Positions 5,952 to 12,205 of a DNA stretch of 12,205 nt are shown one piece after another. Source of the stretch: Pseudomonadota bacterium (lineage in GTDB: Bacteria > Pseudomonadota > Gammaproteobacteria > Steroidobacterales > Steroidobacteraceae); contig JAKBCG010000044.1 in assembly GCA_021808035.1 (NCBI GenBank), positions 1-12,205 of the forward strand, written 5' to 3'. Both the position numbers and the translations under genes were made by a program. The notes below the pieces were generated by a model. It made no database searches. It was not told where the DNA came from and saw only the letters and a list, made by a program, of their open reading frames with translations. Every line of letters starts with the position of its first letter. Positions within the stretch are counted from its first letter, which is position 1.

Positions 5952-5967
5952 CCGCGATCGATCGCGG
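5952..5967. repeat. Perfect 16-bp palindrome
   Basis: CCGCGATCGATCGCGG is self-complementary with no loop, more like a DNA-binding site for a dimeric protein than an RNA hairpin. It lies about 95 bp downstream of the predicted promoter and about 120 bp upstream of the hydrolase-like gene. Confidence 0.6.
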
Positions 5968-5991
5968 GCCGTGAGAAAAAGGTCGGTCTGC

Positions 5992-6007
5992 CGTCTTCGC
6001 GAAGACG
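5992..6007. repeat. Perfect 16-bp palindrome
   Basis: CGTCTTCGCGAAGACG is self-complementary with no spacer. In RNA the TTCGCGAA centre could form a tight hairpin, but as DNA it looks like an operator. It is 80 bp upstream of the start at 6088. Confidence 0.6.
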
Positions 6008-6087
6008 CCTGGATTGCGTCGATGCAACATCCTAACCCGTGATGGATCATCGATGCCAGCCTTTTGCGGGATAAAAAGCGAAAATTT

Positions 6088-6723
6088 ATGTTGCGCAAAC
6101 ACGACATTTCGGTGGGGACTGGCGCCGACGCGCTGATCCGGACCCGCCGCGCCTATTTCGACGTCCGAACTGGACAGCTGCACGTGCGCACGGCGTTTCC
6201 CGCGACCGGCGGATTCGACGAGCAGGCCCCGCTCGTGTGCCTGCACGACGCCGGCGGCTCGAGCCGCGATTTCGGCGGATTTCTCGCGGCGGTCGCCGCG
6301 CGACGTTCGGTGTATGCCCCGGATCTGCCTGGCTCGGGCGAATCCGATCCCCCGGACGGCGATGCCGCGGTGAGCGCGGCGGCGGCGATACTCGACCTGG
6401 CGGCGGACCTGCGCCTGCGGCGGATCGATCTGCTCGGCGTGGGCGCCGGCGCCGGGGTCGCGATCGACGTCGCCCGCAGCGCCCCTGCCCAGGTCGGCCG
6501 GATCGTCGTGCTCGGAACGCAGGCGCTCGATCGGATCCAGGTCGCGACCCATCCCTGCCTGGTGCTTGCGTTCGACGGTACCCGCGCTCCACCGCCGTCC
6601 GGCGCGAGCACGCGTCAGCCGCAGATCGAATGGGTCGATGCGCCGGAGGTTCGCGATCGGCCGTTTTGGCTCGCGCCACAATCGCTCGCCGAACGTGTCG
6701 CGGCATTTCTCGATCACGGCTGA
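6088..6723 (+). CDS. Degenerate alpha/beta-hydrolase fold protein
   Basis: The 211-residue product opens like an alpha/beta-hydrolase: YFDVRTGQLHVRTAF, oxyanion-region LVCLHDAGGSS (49-59) and SVYAPDLPGSGESDPP (74-89) are all typical of the fold. The nucleophile elbow, normally G-x-S-x-G, reads GVGAG (117-121), with glycine where Ser (or Asp) should be. After VVLGTQAL the chain passes almost at once to the late strand CLVLAFDG, so the cap region of about 80 residues seen in full-length relatives (about 280 residues) is missing. No catalytic histidine motif is recognisable near the end. The frame is intact and codon use matches its neighbours, so this is a pseudoenzyme or an early gene remnant. 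An upstream TTG at 6064 is an alternative start. It lies 27 bp before rluF, probably in one operon. Confidence 0.75.
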   Translation: MLRKHDISVGTGADALIRTRRAYFDVRTGQLHVRTAFPATGGFDEQAPLVCLHDAGGSSRDFGGFLAAVAARRSVYAPDLPGSGESDPPDGDAAVSAAAAILDLAADLRLRRIDLLGVGAGAGVAIDVARSAPAQVGRIVVLGTQALDRIQVATHPCLVLAFDGTRAPPPSGASTRQPQIEWVDAPEVRDRPFWLAPQSLAERVAAFLDHG

Positions 6724-6750
6724 CGCCGCCCCACACGCCGAGCCGGATGC

Positions 6751-7584
6751 ATGCGGATCAACAAGTTCATCAGCGAGAGCGGTGCGTGCTCGCGGCGAGA
6801 GGCGGATCGATGGATCGCCGCCGGCCGGGTCTCCTGCAACGGCCGCATCGCGACGCTCGGCACGCCGGTCGAACCGGGCGACGACGTGCGCATCGACGGC
6901 GTGCCGCTCGGCGCCAAGCGTCAGCCCGTCTACATCGCGCTCAACAAGCCGGTCGGAATCACGTCGACGACGGAACCCGACGTCGCCGGAAACATCGTCG
7001 ATCTGGTCGGTCACGCCGAGCGGATCTTCCCCATCGGGCGCCTCGACAAGGACTCGGAAGGATTGATCCTGCTCACCAACGATGGCGACATCGTCAACGA
7101 AATCCTCCGGGTGGAGAACGCGCACGAGAAGGAGTATGTGGTCGTTGTCGACCGCCCGATCACCCCGATGACGCTCGCGATCATGCGCAGCGGCGTGCGC
7201 ATCCTCGGTCAGACCACCCGGCCGTGCCGCGCCGAGCGGATCGACGACCGACGGTTCCGGATCGTGCTCACCCAGGGATTGAACCGGCAGATCCGCCGGA
7301 TGTGCTCGGCGCTCGGCTACCGGGTCCAGCAGCTGCGGCGTGTGCGTATCAGCAACATCCCGCTCGGCGACTTGCGCCCGGGCGAATGGCGACCGCTGAC
7401 CGCGACGGAGCTCGCCGGCCTGCTGCCTGCCCGCTTCGCGGTGCCGTCGGCGGATCAACCCTCGCGCAACGCGTCGGCCGGAACGCCCTCGGTCCAGCGG
7501 CGCCCGGTCGTCGCGCGCCAATCCGGATCCTGCGCTTTGCCGGCGAGCCAGCGGAAGAAATCCGGCCCGCCTCCCGGCCAGTAG
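6751..7584 (+). CDS. rluF: 23S rRNA pseudouridine(2604) synthase, RluF type
   Basis: The enzyme converts a uridine of 23S rRNA (U2604 in E. coli) to pseudouridine; E. coli RluF can also modify tRNA-Tyr. The 277-residue product starts with an S4 RNA-binding domain (about 2-50; INKFISESGACSRREADRWI) and continues with the RsuA/RluB/E/F catalytic domain. The catalytic aspartate is Asp99 in GRLDKDSEGL, and NRQIRRMCSALGY is the late conserved motif. Identity over the core is clearly highest to RluF (NKPVGITSTTE, DNIVDLV-like, HEKEYVV, ILGQTT). After about residue 225 there is a basic, probably disordered tail, as in E. coli RluF, but here it is encoded antisense to the end of the gene at 7455-7910. 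The ATG at 6751 gives the family start; the ribosome binding site is weak. Confidence 0.93.
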   Translation: MRINKFISESGACSRREADRWIAAGRVSCNGRIATLGTPVEPGDDVRIDGVPLGAKRQPVYIALNKPVGITSTTEPDVAGNIVDLVGHAERIFPIGRLDKDSEGLILLTNDGDIVNEILRVENAHEKEYVVVVDRPITPMTLAIMRSGVRILGQTTRPCRAERIDDRRFRIVLTQGLNRQIRRMCSALGYRVQQLRRVRISNIPLGDLRPGEWRPLTATELAGLLPARFAVPSADQPSRNASAGTPSVQRRPVVARQSGSCALPASQRKKSGPPPGQ

Positions 7585-7910
7585 ACCAGCCGATGGAGCA
7601 CCCCCGCGGTGCTCGACTCGACGATGAGCCTGCGCCGCAGGCCGAGCGACGCGTAGTCGGCGAGACAGCGGATGCGCGGCGAGTTCTCGGCGAGCGCGTA
7701 CTGGGCGAGACCGATCTGCAGACGCAGCCGATCCTCCCGTGCGTACAGGCAGACATTCGGCGGCGTCCCGCGGATCATCGCGATGCCGTGCACGATCGCG
7801 ACCGGCTCCACGCTCGGCGTCCACGTTCCGTCCTCGGCATGCCACTGCAGCACCATGCGGCGTCGCCGGAAATCGATCACCGGAACCGGTGTCGTCTGCG
7901 CGTGCGGCAC
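7455..7910 (-). CDS. Unknown 151-residue protein downstream of the disulfide reductase gene
   Basis: I do not recognise a family. The product has no signal peptide or long hydrophobic segment, so it should be cytoplasmic. It is of mixed composition with motifs such as MVLQWHAEDG, MIRGTPPNVCLYARED, LADYASLGLRRRLIVESS and YWPGGGPDFFRWLAG, which look like a compact beta-rich fold and not like a frame shadow. The GTG at 7910 lies 20 bp after the stop of the upstream reductase gene, on the same strand, and the frame remains open far upstream, so the start is uncertain; an ATG at 7856 is the alternative. Its last 130 bp overlap the 3' end of rluF on the other strand. Cotranscription with the reductase suggests but does not prove a shared role. 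Confidence 0.6.
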   Translation of the reverse strand: MPHAQTTPVPVIDFRRRRMVLQWHAEDGTWTPSVEPVAIVHGIAMIRGTPPNVCLYAREDRLRLQIGLAQYALAENSPRIRCLADYASLGLRRRLIVESSTAGVLHRLVYWPGGGPDFFRWLAGKAQDPDWRATTGRRWTEGVPADALREG

Positions 7911-7930
7911 GCTGGGTCCCCGGTCCCCGT

Positions 7931-10135
7931 TCAGCGCGACCGCTGCACGGGCAATTGCGCGAACGCCCGCTCGACGATTCGCGCGGTCAGGATCTGCGGC
8001 AGGATCCGCGCGCGCCGCGACCCCGGCGTGCCGCCGTACGCGACGTACAGAGGAACGCCGGCACGGCCGAAGCTCGCCAACGCGCGCGTGATTCGCGGAT
8101 CGCCGTTGGTCCAGTCCGCGCGCATCAAGGTGACGTCGCGGGCGCGCAGATAGGCGCGCACCGCCGGATCCTCGAGCACCGTGCGTTCGTCCACCAGGCA
8201 GGTGAGGCACCACCTCGCGGTGAAGTCGATGAACAGCGGACGCGCCTGTGCGCGCAGCCGCAGCACCCGCGCCGGATCGTACGGAACCCAGCCGCCGGCG
8301 ACCGCCGCGCCCGCCGGGGTGGCGGACGCCCGGGCCGGCTGGTACGCGAGCGGCAGAGCGACCGCCGCGATCAGCGCCGCGATCGCGACGACCGTCGCGA
8401 GTCGGCGGACGCGACCCTTCGACTCGCGCAGTCCCCACGCGGCCAGGCCGATCAGCACCGTGCCGCCGAGCGCCGCCGCGAACCCGGTCGCGCTGGCCTG
8501 CTGCGACAGCACCCACAGCAGCCACGCGACCGACGCGTACATCGGGAACGCGAGCAACTGGCGGAACGTGAGCGTCCAAGGGCCCGGCCGGGGCAGCGCG
8601 CGCCGCATCCACGGCGCGAACGAGATCGCGACCACGGGGAGGCTGAGTCCGACGCCGAGCGCCGCGAAGATCGTCAGCGCCCGTGCCGCCGACTCCGTGA
8701 GCGCGACGCCGACCGCGGTCGCCATGAACGGCGCCGTGCAGGGCGACGCCACCAGCGTCGTCAGTACGCCCGTGAAGAACGAGCCGCGCACGCCGCCGTC
8801 CCGCGTGAGTCTCTCGCCGACGTCCGCGAACGCGCCGCCGAATTCGAAGACGCCCGACAGATTGAGCCCGACCAGCAACAGCAGATAGCTCATCAAGGTC
8901 ACGAACCGCGGCGACTGGAGTTGAAAGCCCCAGCCCACCCCGGCGCCGCCGGCGCGCAACGCGATCAGGACCGTCGCGAGCGCGACCATCGAACTGACCA
9001 CGCCGCCGCCGAATGCGAGTCCCTTGTGGCGCACTTCGCGCGGGTGCCGCGCGGCCTGCTCGACGAGGCTCACCGCTTTGATCGAAAGCACCGGCAGCAC
9101 GCAAGGCATCAGATTGAGGATCAGTCCGCCGAGCAGCGCGAGGCCCGCGAGGGGCCACAGCGCGCCCGCATCCGACCGCGGCGGTGTCGCCGGTTCGGGC
9201 GTCGTGGATGAGGGTGCCGCGTTGCGCCCCGCCGGCGGGGCGCCCGCCGACGTGCTCCCAGCCGTGACGCGCGGTGTCGCCGTGACCGCGAGCGTCGGTG
9301 CGATCGCGAGCGCGACGCGGGATGGTGCCTTGGCACCGTCGGGCACGCTCGCGATCACGAGGCCGCGCAATGGCCCGGCGTGTGGCTGGAACCCCGGCTG
9401 CATCGAGATCTCGATCACGCCACCGTCGCGGCGGACCTGCTGGGGTGCGGAATAGTCGATCATCCCGTCTTCGTAGGGCAGGAATTGCAATGCTCGCGCC
9501 GTCGCGAGGCTCGGCCGGACATCGGCGCCGAGCCGGATCAGGATCCGGCCATCGCGCATCATGGCGCCGATCGACCCGGTCGCCGGCCGCGGCAAGGAGT
9601 CGATCGCGTGCGCGAACAAGGCCGCGGCCGCCGGATCCGGGGGAGCCGGCGTCGGCCGGGCCGGCAAGGTCAGCGTGAGCTTCGCGCTTTCGGGAATGCA
9701 CACGTCCGAGCAGACGAGCCAGCTCGCGTCGGCGCGCAAGGTGACCGTGCCCGCCGGGCGCAGCGTCGCCGGCGCATGGATCCGCACGAGGTACACCGCG
9801 GTGTTCGCATACCCGAAGTTCACCAGCGGCGCGAGCACGAACCGATGCGGCGCGGGCCACTCGATCCGGCCCGCCCGGAAGCCCGCCGGCAGCGTCCATG
9901 CCAGCTGCGTCGCCCGGCCCGAGTCGCCGGGATTGCGCCAGTAGGTATGCCAACCCTTGCCGAGTTCGAGCACGAGGGCGACCCGGAACGACTGTCCGGG
10001 GCCGACGCCGCGCACCGAACTCTCGAGCCGTGCGCTCACGTTCGGCGCACCGACGACGTTCCCGGACAGCGCGAGCACCGGCGCAGCGGTGCCCGCGACG
10101 AGCATCGCCAGAAACAGTACGACGGACTTGGGCAT
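7931..10135 (-). CDS. ScsB/DsbD-type membrane thiol:disulfide reductase
   Basis: The protein carries electrons from cytoplasmic thioredoxin across the inner membrane to periplasmic thiol partners. The 734-residue product has a signal peptide (1-22), a periplasmic N-terminal domain of the ScsB type (GWHTYWRNPGDSG at 61-73; cysteines 142 and 146 in VCSDVCIPES), a proline- and threonine-rich linker (about 285-325), a multi-helix membrane domain (about 326-600) with the redox cysteines Cys345 (NLMPCVLP) and Cys466 (ASPCTAPF), and a C-terminal thioredoxin-like domain with CLTC (643-646) and a cis-proline in GVPLYV (Pro695). All three cysteine pairs are intact, so it should be functional. The C-x3-C pair and GWHTYWRNPG distinguish it from classical DsbD. 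It is larger than E. coli DsbD (565 residues). It heads a leftward unit that includes the unknown at 7455. Confidence 0.92.
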   Translation of the reverse strand: MPKSVVLFLAMLVAGTAAPVLALSGNVVGAPNVSARLESSVRGVGPGQSFRVALVLELGKGWHTYWRNPGDSGRATQLAWTLPAGFRAGRIEWPAPHRFVLAPLVNFGYANTAVYLVRIHAPATLRPAGTVTLRADASWLVCSDVCIPESAKLTLTLPARPTPAPPDPAAAALFAHAIDSLPRPATGSIGAMMRDGRILIRLGADVRPSLATARALQFLPYEDGMIDYSAPQQVRRDGGVIEISMQPGFQPHAGPLRGLVIASVPDGAKAPSRVALAIAPTLAVTATPRVTAGSTSAGAPPAGRNAAPSSTTPEPATPPRSDAGALWPLAGLALLGGLILNLMPCVLPVLSIKAVSLVEQAARHPREVRHKGLAFGGGVVSSMVALATVLIALRAGGAGVGWGFQLQSPRFVTLMSYLLLLVGLNLSGVFEFGGAFADVGERLTRDGGVRGSFFTGVLTTLVASPCTAPFMATAVGVALTESAARALTIFAALGVGLSLPVVAISFAPWMRRALPRPGPWTLTFRQLLAFPMYASVAWLLWVLSQQASATGFAAALGGTVLIGLAAWGLRESKGRVRRLATVVAIAALIAAVALPLAYQPARASATPAGAAVAGGWVPYDPARVLRLRAQARPLFIDFTARWCLTCLVDERTVLEDPAVRAYLRARDVTLMRADWTNGDPRITRALASFGRAGVPLYVAYGGTPGSRRARILPQILTARIVERAFAQLPVQRSR

Positions 10136-10222
10136 GGTTCCGCGGCTCCGAGAGCGGCCTTACGATACACCTCGGGCCGCGCATCGGCTAATGTAGCCGA
10201 TCCTCCCAGCACGAAACTACAG
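10136..10222. promoter_or_regulatory. Divergent reductase/ilvA control region
   Basis: These 87 bp separate the leftward reductase gene from the rightward ilvA gene. For the leftward gene TATCGT (10163-10168 on the other strand) could be a -10 element. For ilvA, TAATGT at 10189-10194 could be a -10, but no good -35 is placed before it. A perfect inverted repeat (10183-10201) covers the putative ilvA -10. No leader peptide or attenuator fits in the space. Confidence 0.4.
10183..10201. repeat. Perfect inverted repeat upstream of ilvA
   Basis: ATCGGCTA-ATG-TAGCCGAT has two 8-base arms around a 3-base spacer, 21 bp before the ilvA start. The form suits a dimeric repressor or activator site. No T tract follows, so it is not a terminator. 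Confidence 0.55.
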
Positions 10223-11743
10223 ATGCAAGAGAACTACGTCGAGAAAATCCTGAAGGCGAAGGTCTACGACGTGGCGATCGAGTCGCCGCTCGACGCCGCG
10301 CCGCGCCTGTCCCGCCGGCTGCACAACCACGTCTTCCTCAAGCGCGAGGACCTGCAGCCGGTGTTCTCGTTCAAGATCCGCGGCGCGTACAACAAGATCG
10401 CGCAACTGTCGTCGATCACCGCCGCGCGCGGCGTGATCTGCGCGTCCGCCGGCAATCACGCCCAGGGCGTCGCGCTCGGGGCGCGTACCCGCGGGATCAA
10501 GGCCGTGATCGTGATGCCGGTGACCACTCCGCAGATCAAGGTGCAGGCGGTCGCCGATCTCGGCGGCGAAATCGTTCTGCAGGGCGAAGATTACGATCAT
10601 GCGTACGACCACGCGGTGGAACTCGCGCGCGAGCGCGGGCTCGTGTTCGTGCATCCGTTCGACGACCCGGACGTGATCGCCGGGCAGGGCACGATCGCGA
10701 TGGAAATCCTCCGGCAGCGGCACGGCGACGCGATCGACGCGATCTTCGTGCCGATCGGCGGGGGCGGCTTGATCGCCGGGATCGCCGCGTATGCAAAGGC
10801 GCTGTACCCGCGGATCCGGATCGTCGGGGTGCAGCCGGAGGACTCACCGGGCATGCACGATTCCTTGCGCGCGGGGCGGCGCGTCGCGATGGAGCGCGTC
10901 GGGATCTTCGCCGACGGCGTCGCCGTGCGCCGTGTCGGTGAGGAGACGTTCCGGCTCGCGCAGCAGTACGTCGACGAGGTGGTGCTGGTGTCGACCGACC
11001 AGATCTGCGCCGCGATCCAGGACATCTTCGAGGACACCCGGTCGATCGCGGAGCCGTCGGGGGCGCTCGCGGTCGCCGGGATCAAGCGTTACGTCGCGCG
11101 TGAGAACTGCGTCGACCGCACCCTGATCGCGATCAACGGCGGCGCGAACATGAACTTCGACCGGCTGCGGTACGTCGCGGAGCGCGCCGACATCGGCGCG
11201 CAGCGCGAAGCCTTGTTCGCGGTGGAGATTCCAGAGGCGCAGGGCTCGTTCCTTCGCTTCTGCGAAACGCTCGGCCGGCGCAACGTGACCGAGTTCAACT
11301 ATCGCTACGGCGACGTGCGCGCCGCGCAGCTGTTCGTCGGGCTCGCGACGACGCGGGGCAAGGTCGAGCGCGACGCGACGCTCGAGGCGATCGCCGCCGC
11401 CGGATACCCGGTCCGGGACATGACCGACGACGAAATGGCGAAGCTGCACGTGCGCCACATGGTCGGCGGGCAGGCCCATGGCCTCGAGCACGAGCGGCTG
11501 TTCCGCTTCGAGTTTCCCGAGCATCCGGGCGCGCTGCTGAAATTCCTGCGGGCGATCGGCAGTGAGTGGAACATCACGCTGTTCCACTACCGCAATCACG
11601 GCTCCGACTACGGGCGCGTGCTCGCGGGGATCCAGGTGCCGCCGGCGACGCGCGAGGAGTTCGTCGCGCATCTGACGGAACTGCACTATCCGTACGCCGA
11701 GGAGACCGACAACCCCGCCTATCGGATCTTCCTCGGCGGATGA
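10223..11743 (+). CDS. ilvA: Biosynthetic threonine ammonia-lyase (threonine deaminase)
   Basis: This PLP enzyme converts threonine to 2-oxobutanoate and ammonia, the committed step of isoleucine synthesis. The 506-residue product compares with 514 in E. coli IlvA. The catalytic domain (1 to about 320) has the PLP lysine Lys51 in FSFKIRGAYNK, the ASAGNHAQG loop (74-82) and the phosphate-binding glycine loop PIGGGGL (177-183). Two ACT-like regulatory domains follow, beginning near residues 329 (LFAVEIPEAQGSF) and 424 (RLFRFEFPEHPGAL), which in the family bind isoleucine (inhibition) and valine (activation). This distinguishes it from the short catabolic TdcB form. The ATG at 10223 gives the family N-terminus; the open frame extends far upstream but that part is antisense to the reductase gene. 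The stop overlaps the next start by 4 bp (ATGA), so the two genes are translationally coupled. Confidence 0.96.
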   Translation: MQENYVEKILKAKVYDVAIESPLDAAPRLSRRLHNHVFLKREDLQPVFSFKIRGAYNKIAQLSSITAARGVICASAGNHAQGVALGARTRGIKAVIVMPVTTPQIKVQAVADLGGEIVLQGEDYDHAYDHAVELARERGLVFVHPFDDPDVIAGQGTIAMEILRQRHGDAIDAIFVPIGGGGLIAGIAAYAKALYPRIRIVGVQPEDSPGMHDSLRAGRRVAMERVGIFADGVAVRRVGEETFRLAQQYVDEVVLVSTDQICAAIQDIFEDTRSIAEPSGALAVAGIKRYVARENCVDRTLIAINGGANMNFDRLRYVAERADIGAQREALFAVEIPEAQGSFLRFCETLGRRNVTEFNYRYGDVRAAQLFVGLATTRGKVERDATLEAIAAAGYPVRDMTDDEMAKLHVRHMVGGQAHGLEHERLFRFEFPEHPGALLKFLRAIGSEWNITLFHYRNHGSDYGRVLAGIQVPPATREEFVAHLTELHYPYAEETDNPAYRIFLGG

Positions 11744-12205
11744 GCGGCGCCGCGCTCGAGCGGCGCGCGCTGCTGCGCGACGCGGATTTCCGCCGTTACG
11801 TGACCGCGCGCTTCCTGTCGGGGATCGCCGCGCAGATGCTCGTGATCGGGGTCGGCTGGCAGGTCTATCGGATGACCGGTCGACTGCTCGACCTCGGTTT
11901 GATCGGTTTGTCGCAATTCCTGCCGTTCTTCGCGTTCGCGCTGTTCGCGGGGCACGCGGCCGACCGGTTCGACCGGCGGCGGATCCTGTGCGCGTGCGCG
12001 ATCGTGCAGGCGGGCTGCGCGATCGCGCTCGGCGCGGCGTCCGTCGCGCGGATCGCGGGCACCGGGCCGATCTTCGCGATCCTCGCGCTGCTCGGCGTCG
12101 CGAGGGCGTTCCAGATGCCGGCGGCGCAGTCGTTCCTGCCGAACCTGGTGCCAGCCGGGGCGCTGCCGGCCGCGGTCGCGATCGGCTCCTCGACCTCGCA
12201 GGTCG
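11740..12205 (+). CDS. MFS transporter, N-terminal part (cut by window end)
   Basis: The first 155 residues are present and the frame is open to the window edge. After a short basic N-terminus there are four hydrophobic segments (about 24-45, 52-71, 82-104, 108-127). The loop between the second and third carries GHAADRFDRRR (71-81), a good match to MFS motif A (G-x-x-x-D-R-x-x-R-R). The following MPAAQSFLPNLVP is typical of DHA3/EntS-like exporters, in which it precedes the fifth helix. The substrate cannot be predicted. The ATG overlaps the ilvA stop codon, so it is in an operon with ilvA. An amino-acid or siderophore exporter role would be speculation from context or family only. Confidence 0.88.
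   Translation, partial: MSGAALERRALLRDADFRRYVTARFLSGIAAQMLVIGVGWQVYRMTGRLLDLGLIGLSQFLPFFAFALFAGHAADRFDRRRILCACAIVQAGCAIALGAASVARIAGTGPIFAILALLGVARAFQMPAAQSFLPNLVPAGALPAAVAIGSSTSQV

Larger units (their letters stand above)
5802..6087. other. 286-bp intergenic region rich in palindromes
   Basis: There is no convincing coding sequence on either strand. From left to right it holds a near-consensus promoter (5829-5857), a strong hairpin (5890-5916), a run of seven T (5932-5938), a 16-bp palindrome (5952-5967), another 16-bp palindrome (5992-6007), an imperfect inverted repeat GGATTGC...GCAACATCC (6012-6033) and an A/T-rich stretch just before the start at 6088. It must contain the upstream signals of the hydrolase-like gene and rluF. 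Confidence 0.75.

Noticed and set aside
5832..6107. 91-codon open frame on the - strand between cysB and the hydrolase-like gene
   Set aside because: It runs through the terminator hairpin and both palindromes and shows no protein-like pattern.
5851..7845. A 664-codon open frame antisense to the hydrolase-like gene and rluF
   Set aside because: Composition is Arg/Asp/Ala-rich without any domain, and it covers intergenic hairpins as well as two recognisable genes on the other strand.
9534..9549. CCGGATC-AG-GATCCGG inverted repeat
   Set aside because: It is inside the reductase coding sequence and is explained by ordinary codons; no second signal supports a site.
7911..10184. Upstream extension of the unknown gene (7455-7910) across the reductase gene
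   Set aside because: The frame is open by chance there; the reductase frame has signal peptide, membrane segments and all redox cysteines, so only the part after its stop codon is kept.

Overview
The window is a high-G+C (about two thirds by eye), gene-dense stretch of chromosome, most consistent with a Gammaproteobacterium or Betaproteobacterium. This rests on the gene set: a CysB regulator colinear with the enterobacterial protein, an RluF-type pseudouridine synthase, a GloA glyoxalase, an ScsB/DsbD-type disulfide reductase, an IlvA with two C-terminal ACT-like domains and an IlvH-like ALS small subunit. I cannot name the genus. No insertion sequence, CRISPR array, tRNA or rRNA gene is visible. 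The genes are core metabolism and housekeeping; the unusual material lies in the gene arrangement, in a few altered active sites and in two structured intergenic regions.

Layout. 1-173: 3' end of an outer-membrane beta-barrel gene (+). 202-1281 (-): ilvN followed by a small secreted or membrane-anchored unknown. 1368-3182 (+): ilvB, the catalytic ALS subunit, head-to-head with ilvN across only 86 bp. 3208-3627 (-): gloA. 3628-4090: a 463-bp gap with an AT-rich island, a perfect DnaA-box-like site, several hairpins and a textbook intrinsic terminator that ends 25 bp before the next start codon. 4091-5801 (+): a short-chain dehydrogenase, then cysB. 5802-6087: a second structured gap with a near-consensus sigma-70 promoter, a 12-bp-stem hairpin and two perfect 16-bp palindromes. 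6088-7584 (+): a shrunken alpha/beta-hydrolase relative lacking a nucleophilic serine, then rluF. 7455-10135 (-): an ScsB/DsbD-like membrane reductase followed by an unknown 151-residue protein whose 3' end overlaps the rluF tail by 130 bp. 10223-12205 (+): ilvA, overlapping by 4 bp the start of an MFS transporter cut off by the window edge.

How the genes fit together. ilvA (threonine to 2-oxobutanoate) and ilvB/ilvN (acetohydroxyacid synthase) are the first two steps of isoleucine synthesis, lie within 10 kb, but are in three separate transcription units. cysB would control sulfur assimilation. gloA detoxifies methylglyoxal with glutathione, and the ScsB/DsbD protein moves electrons from cytoplasmic thioredoxin to the periplasm. 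The best leads for something undescribed are the unassigned terminator-ended RNA before the dehydrogenase gene, the promoter-hairpin module after cysB, and the divergent ilvN/ilvB pair with its variant ALS active-site segment.
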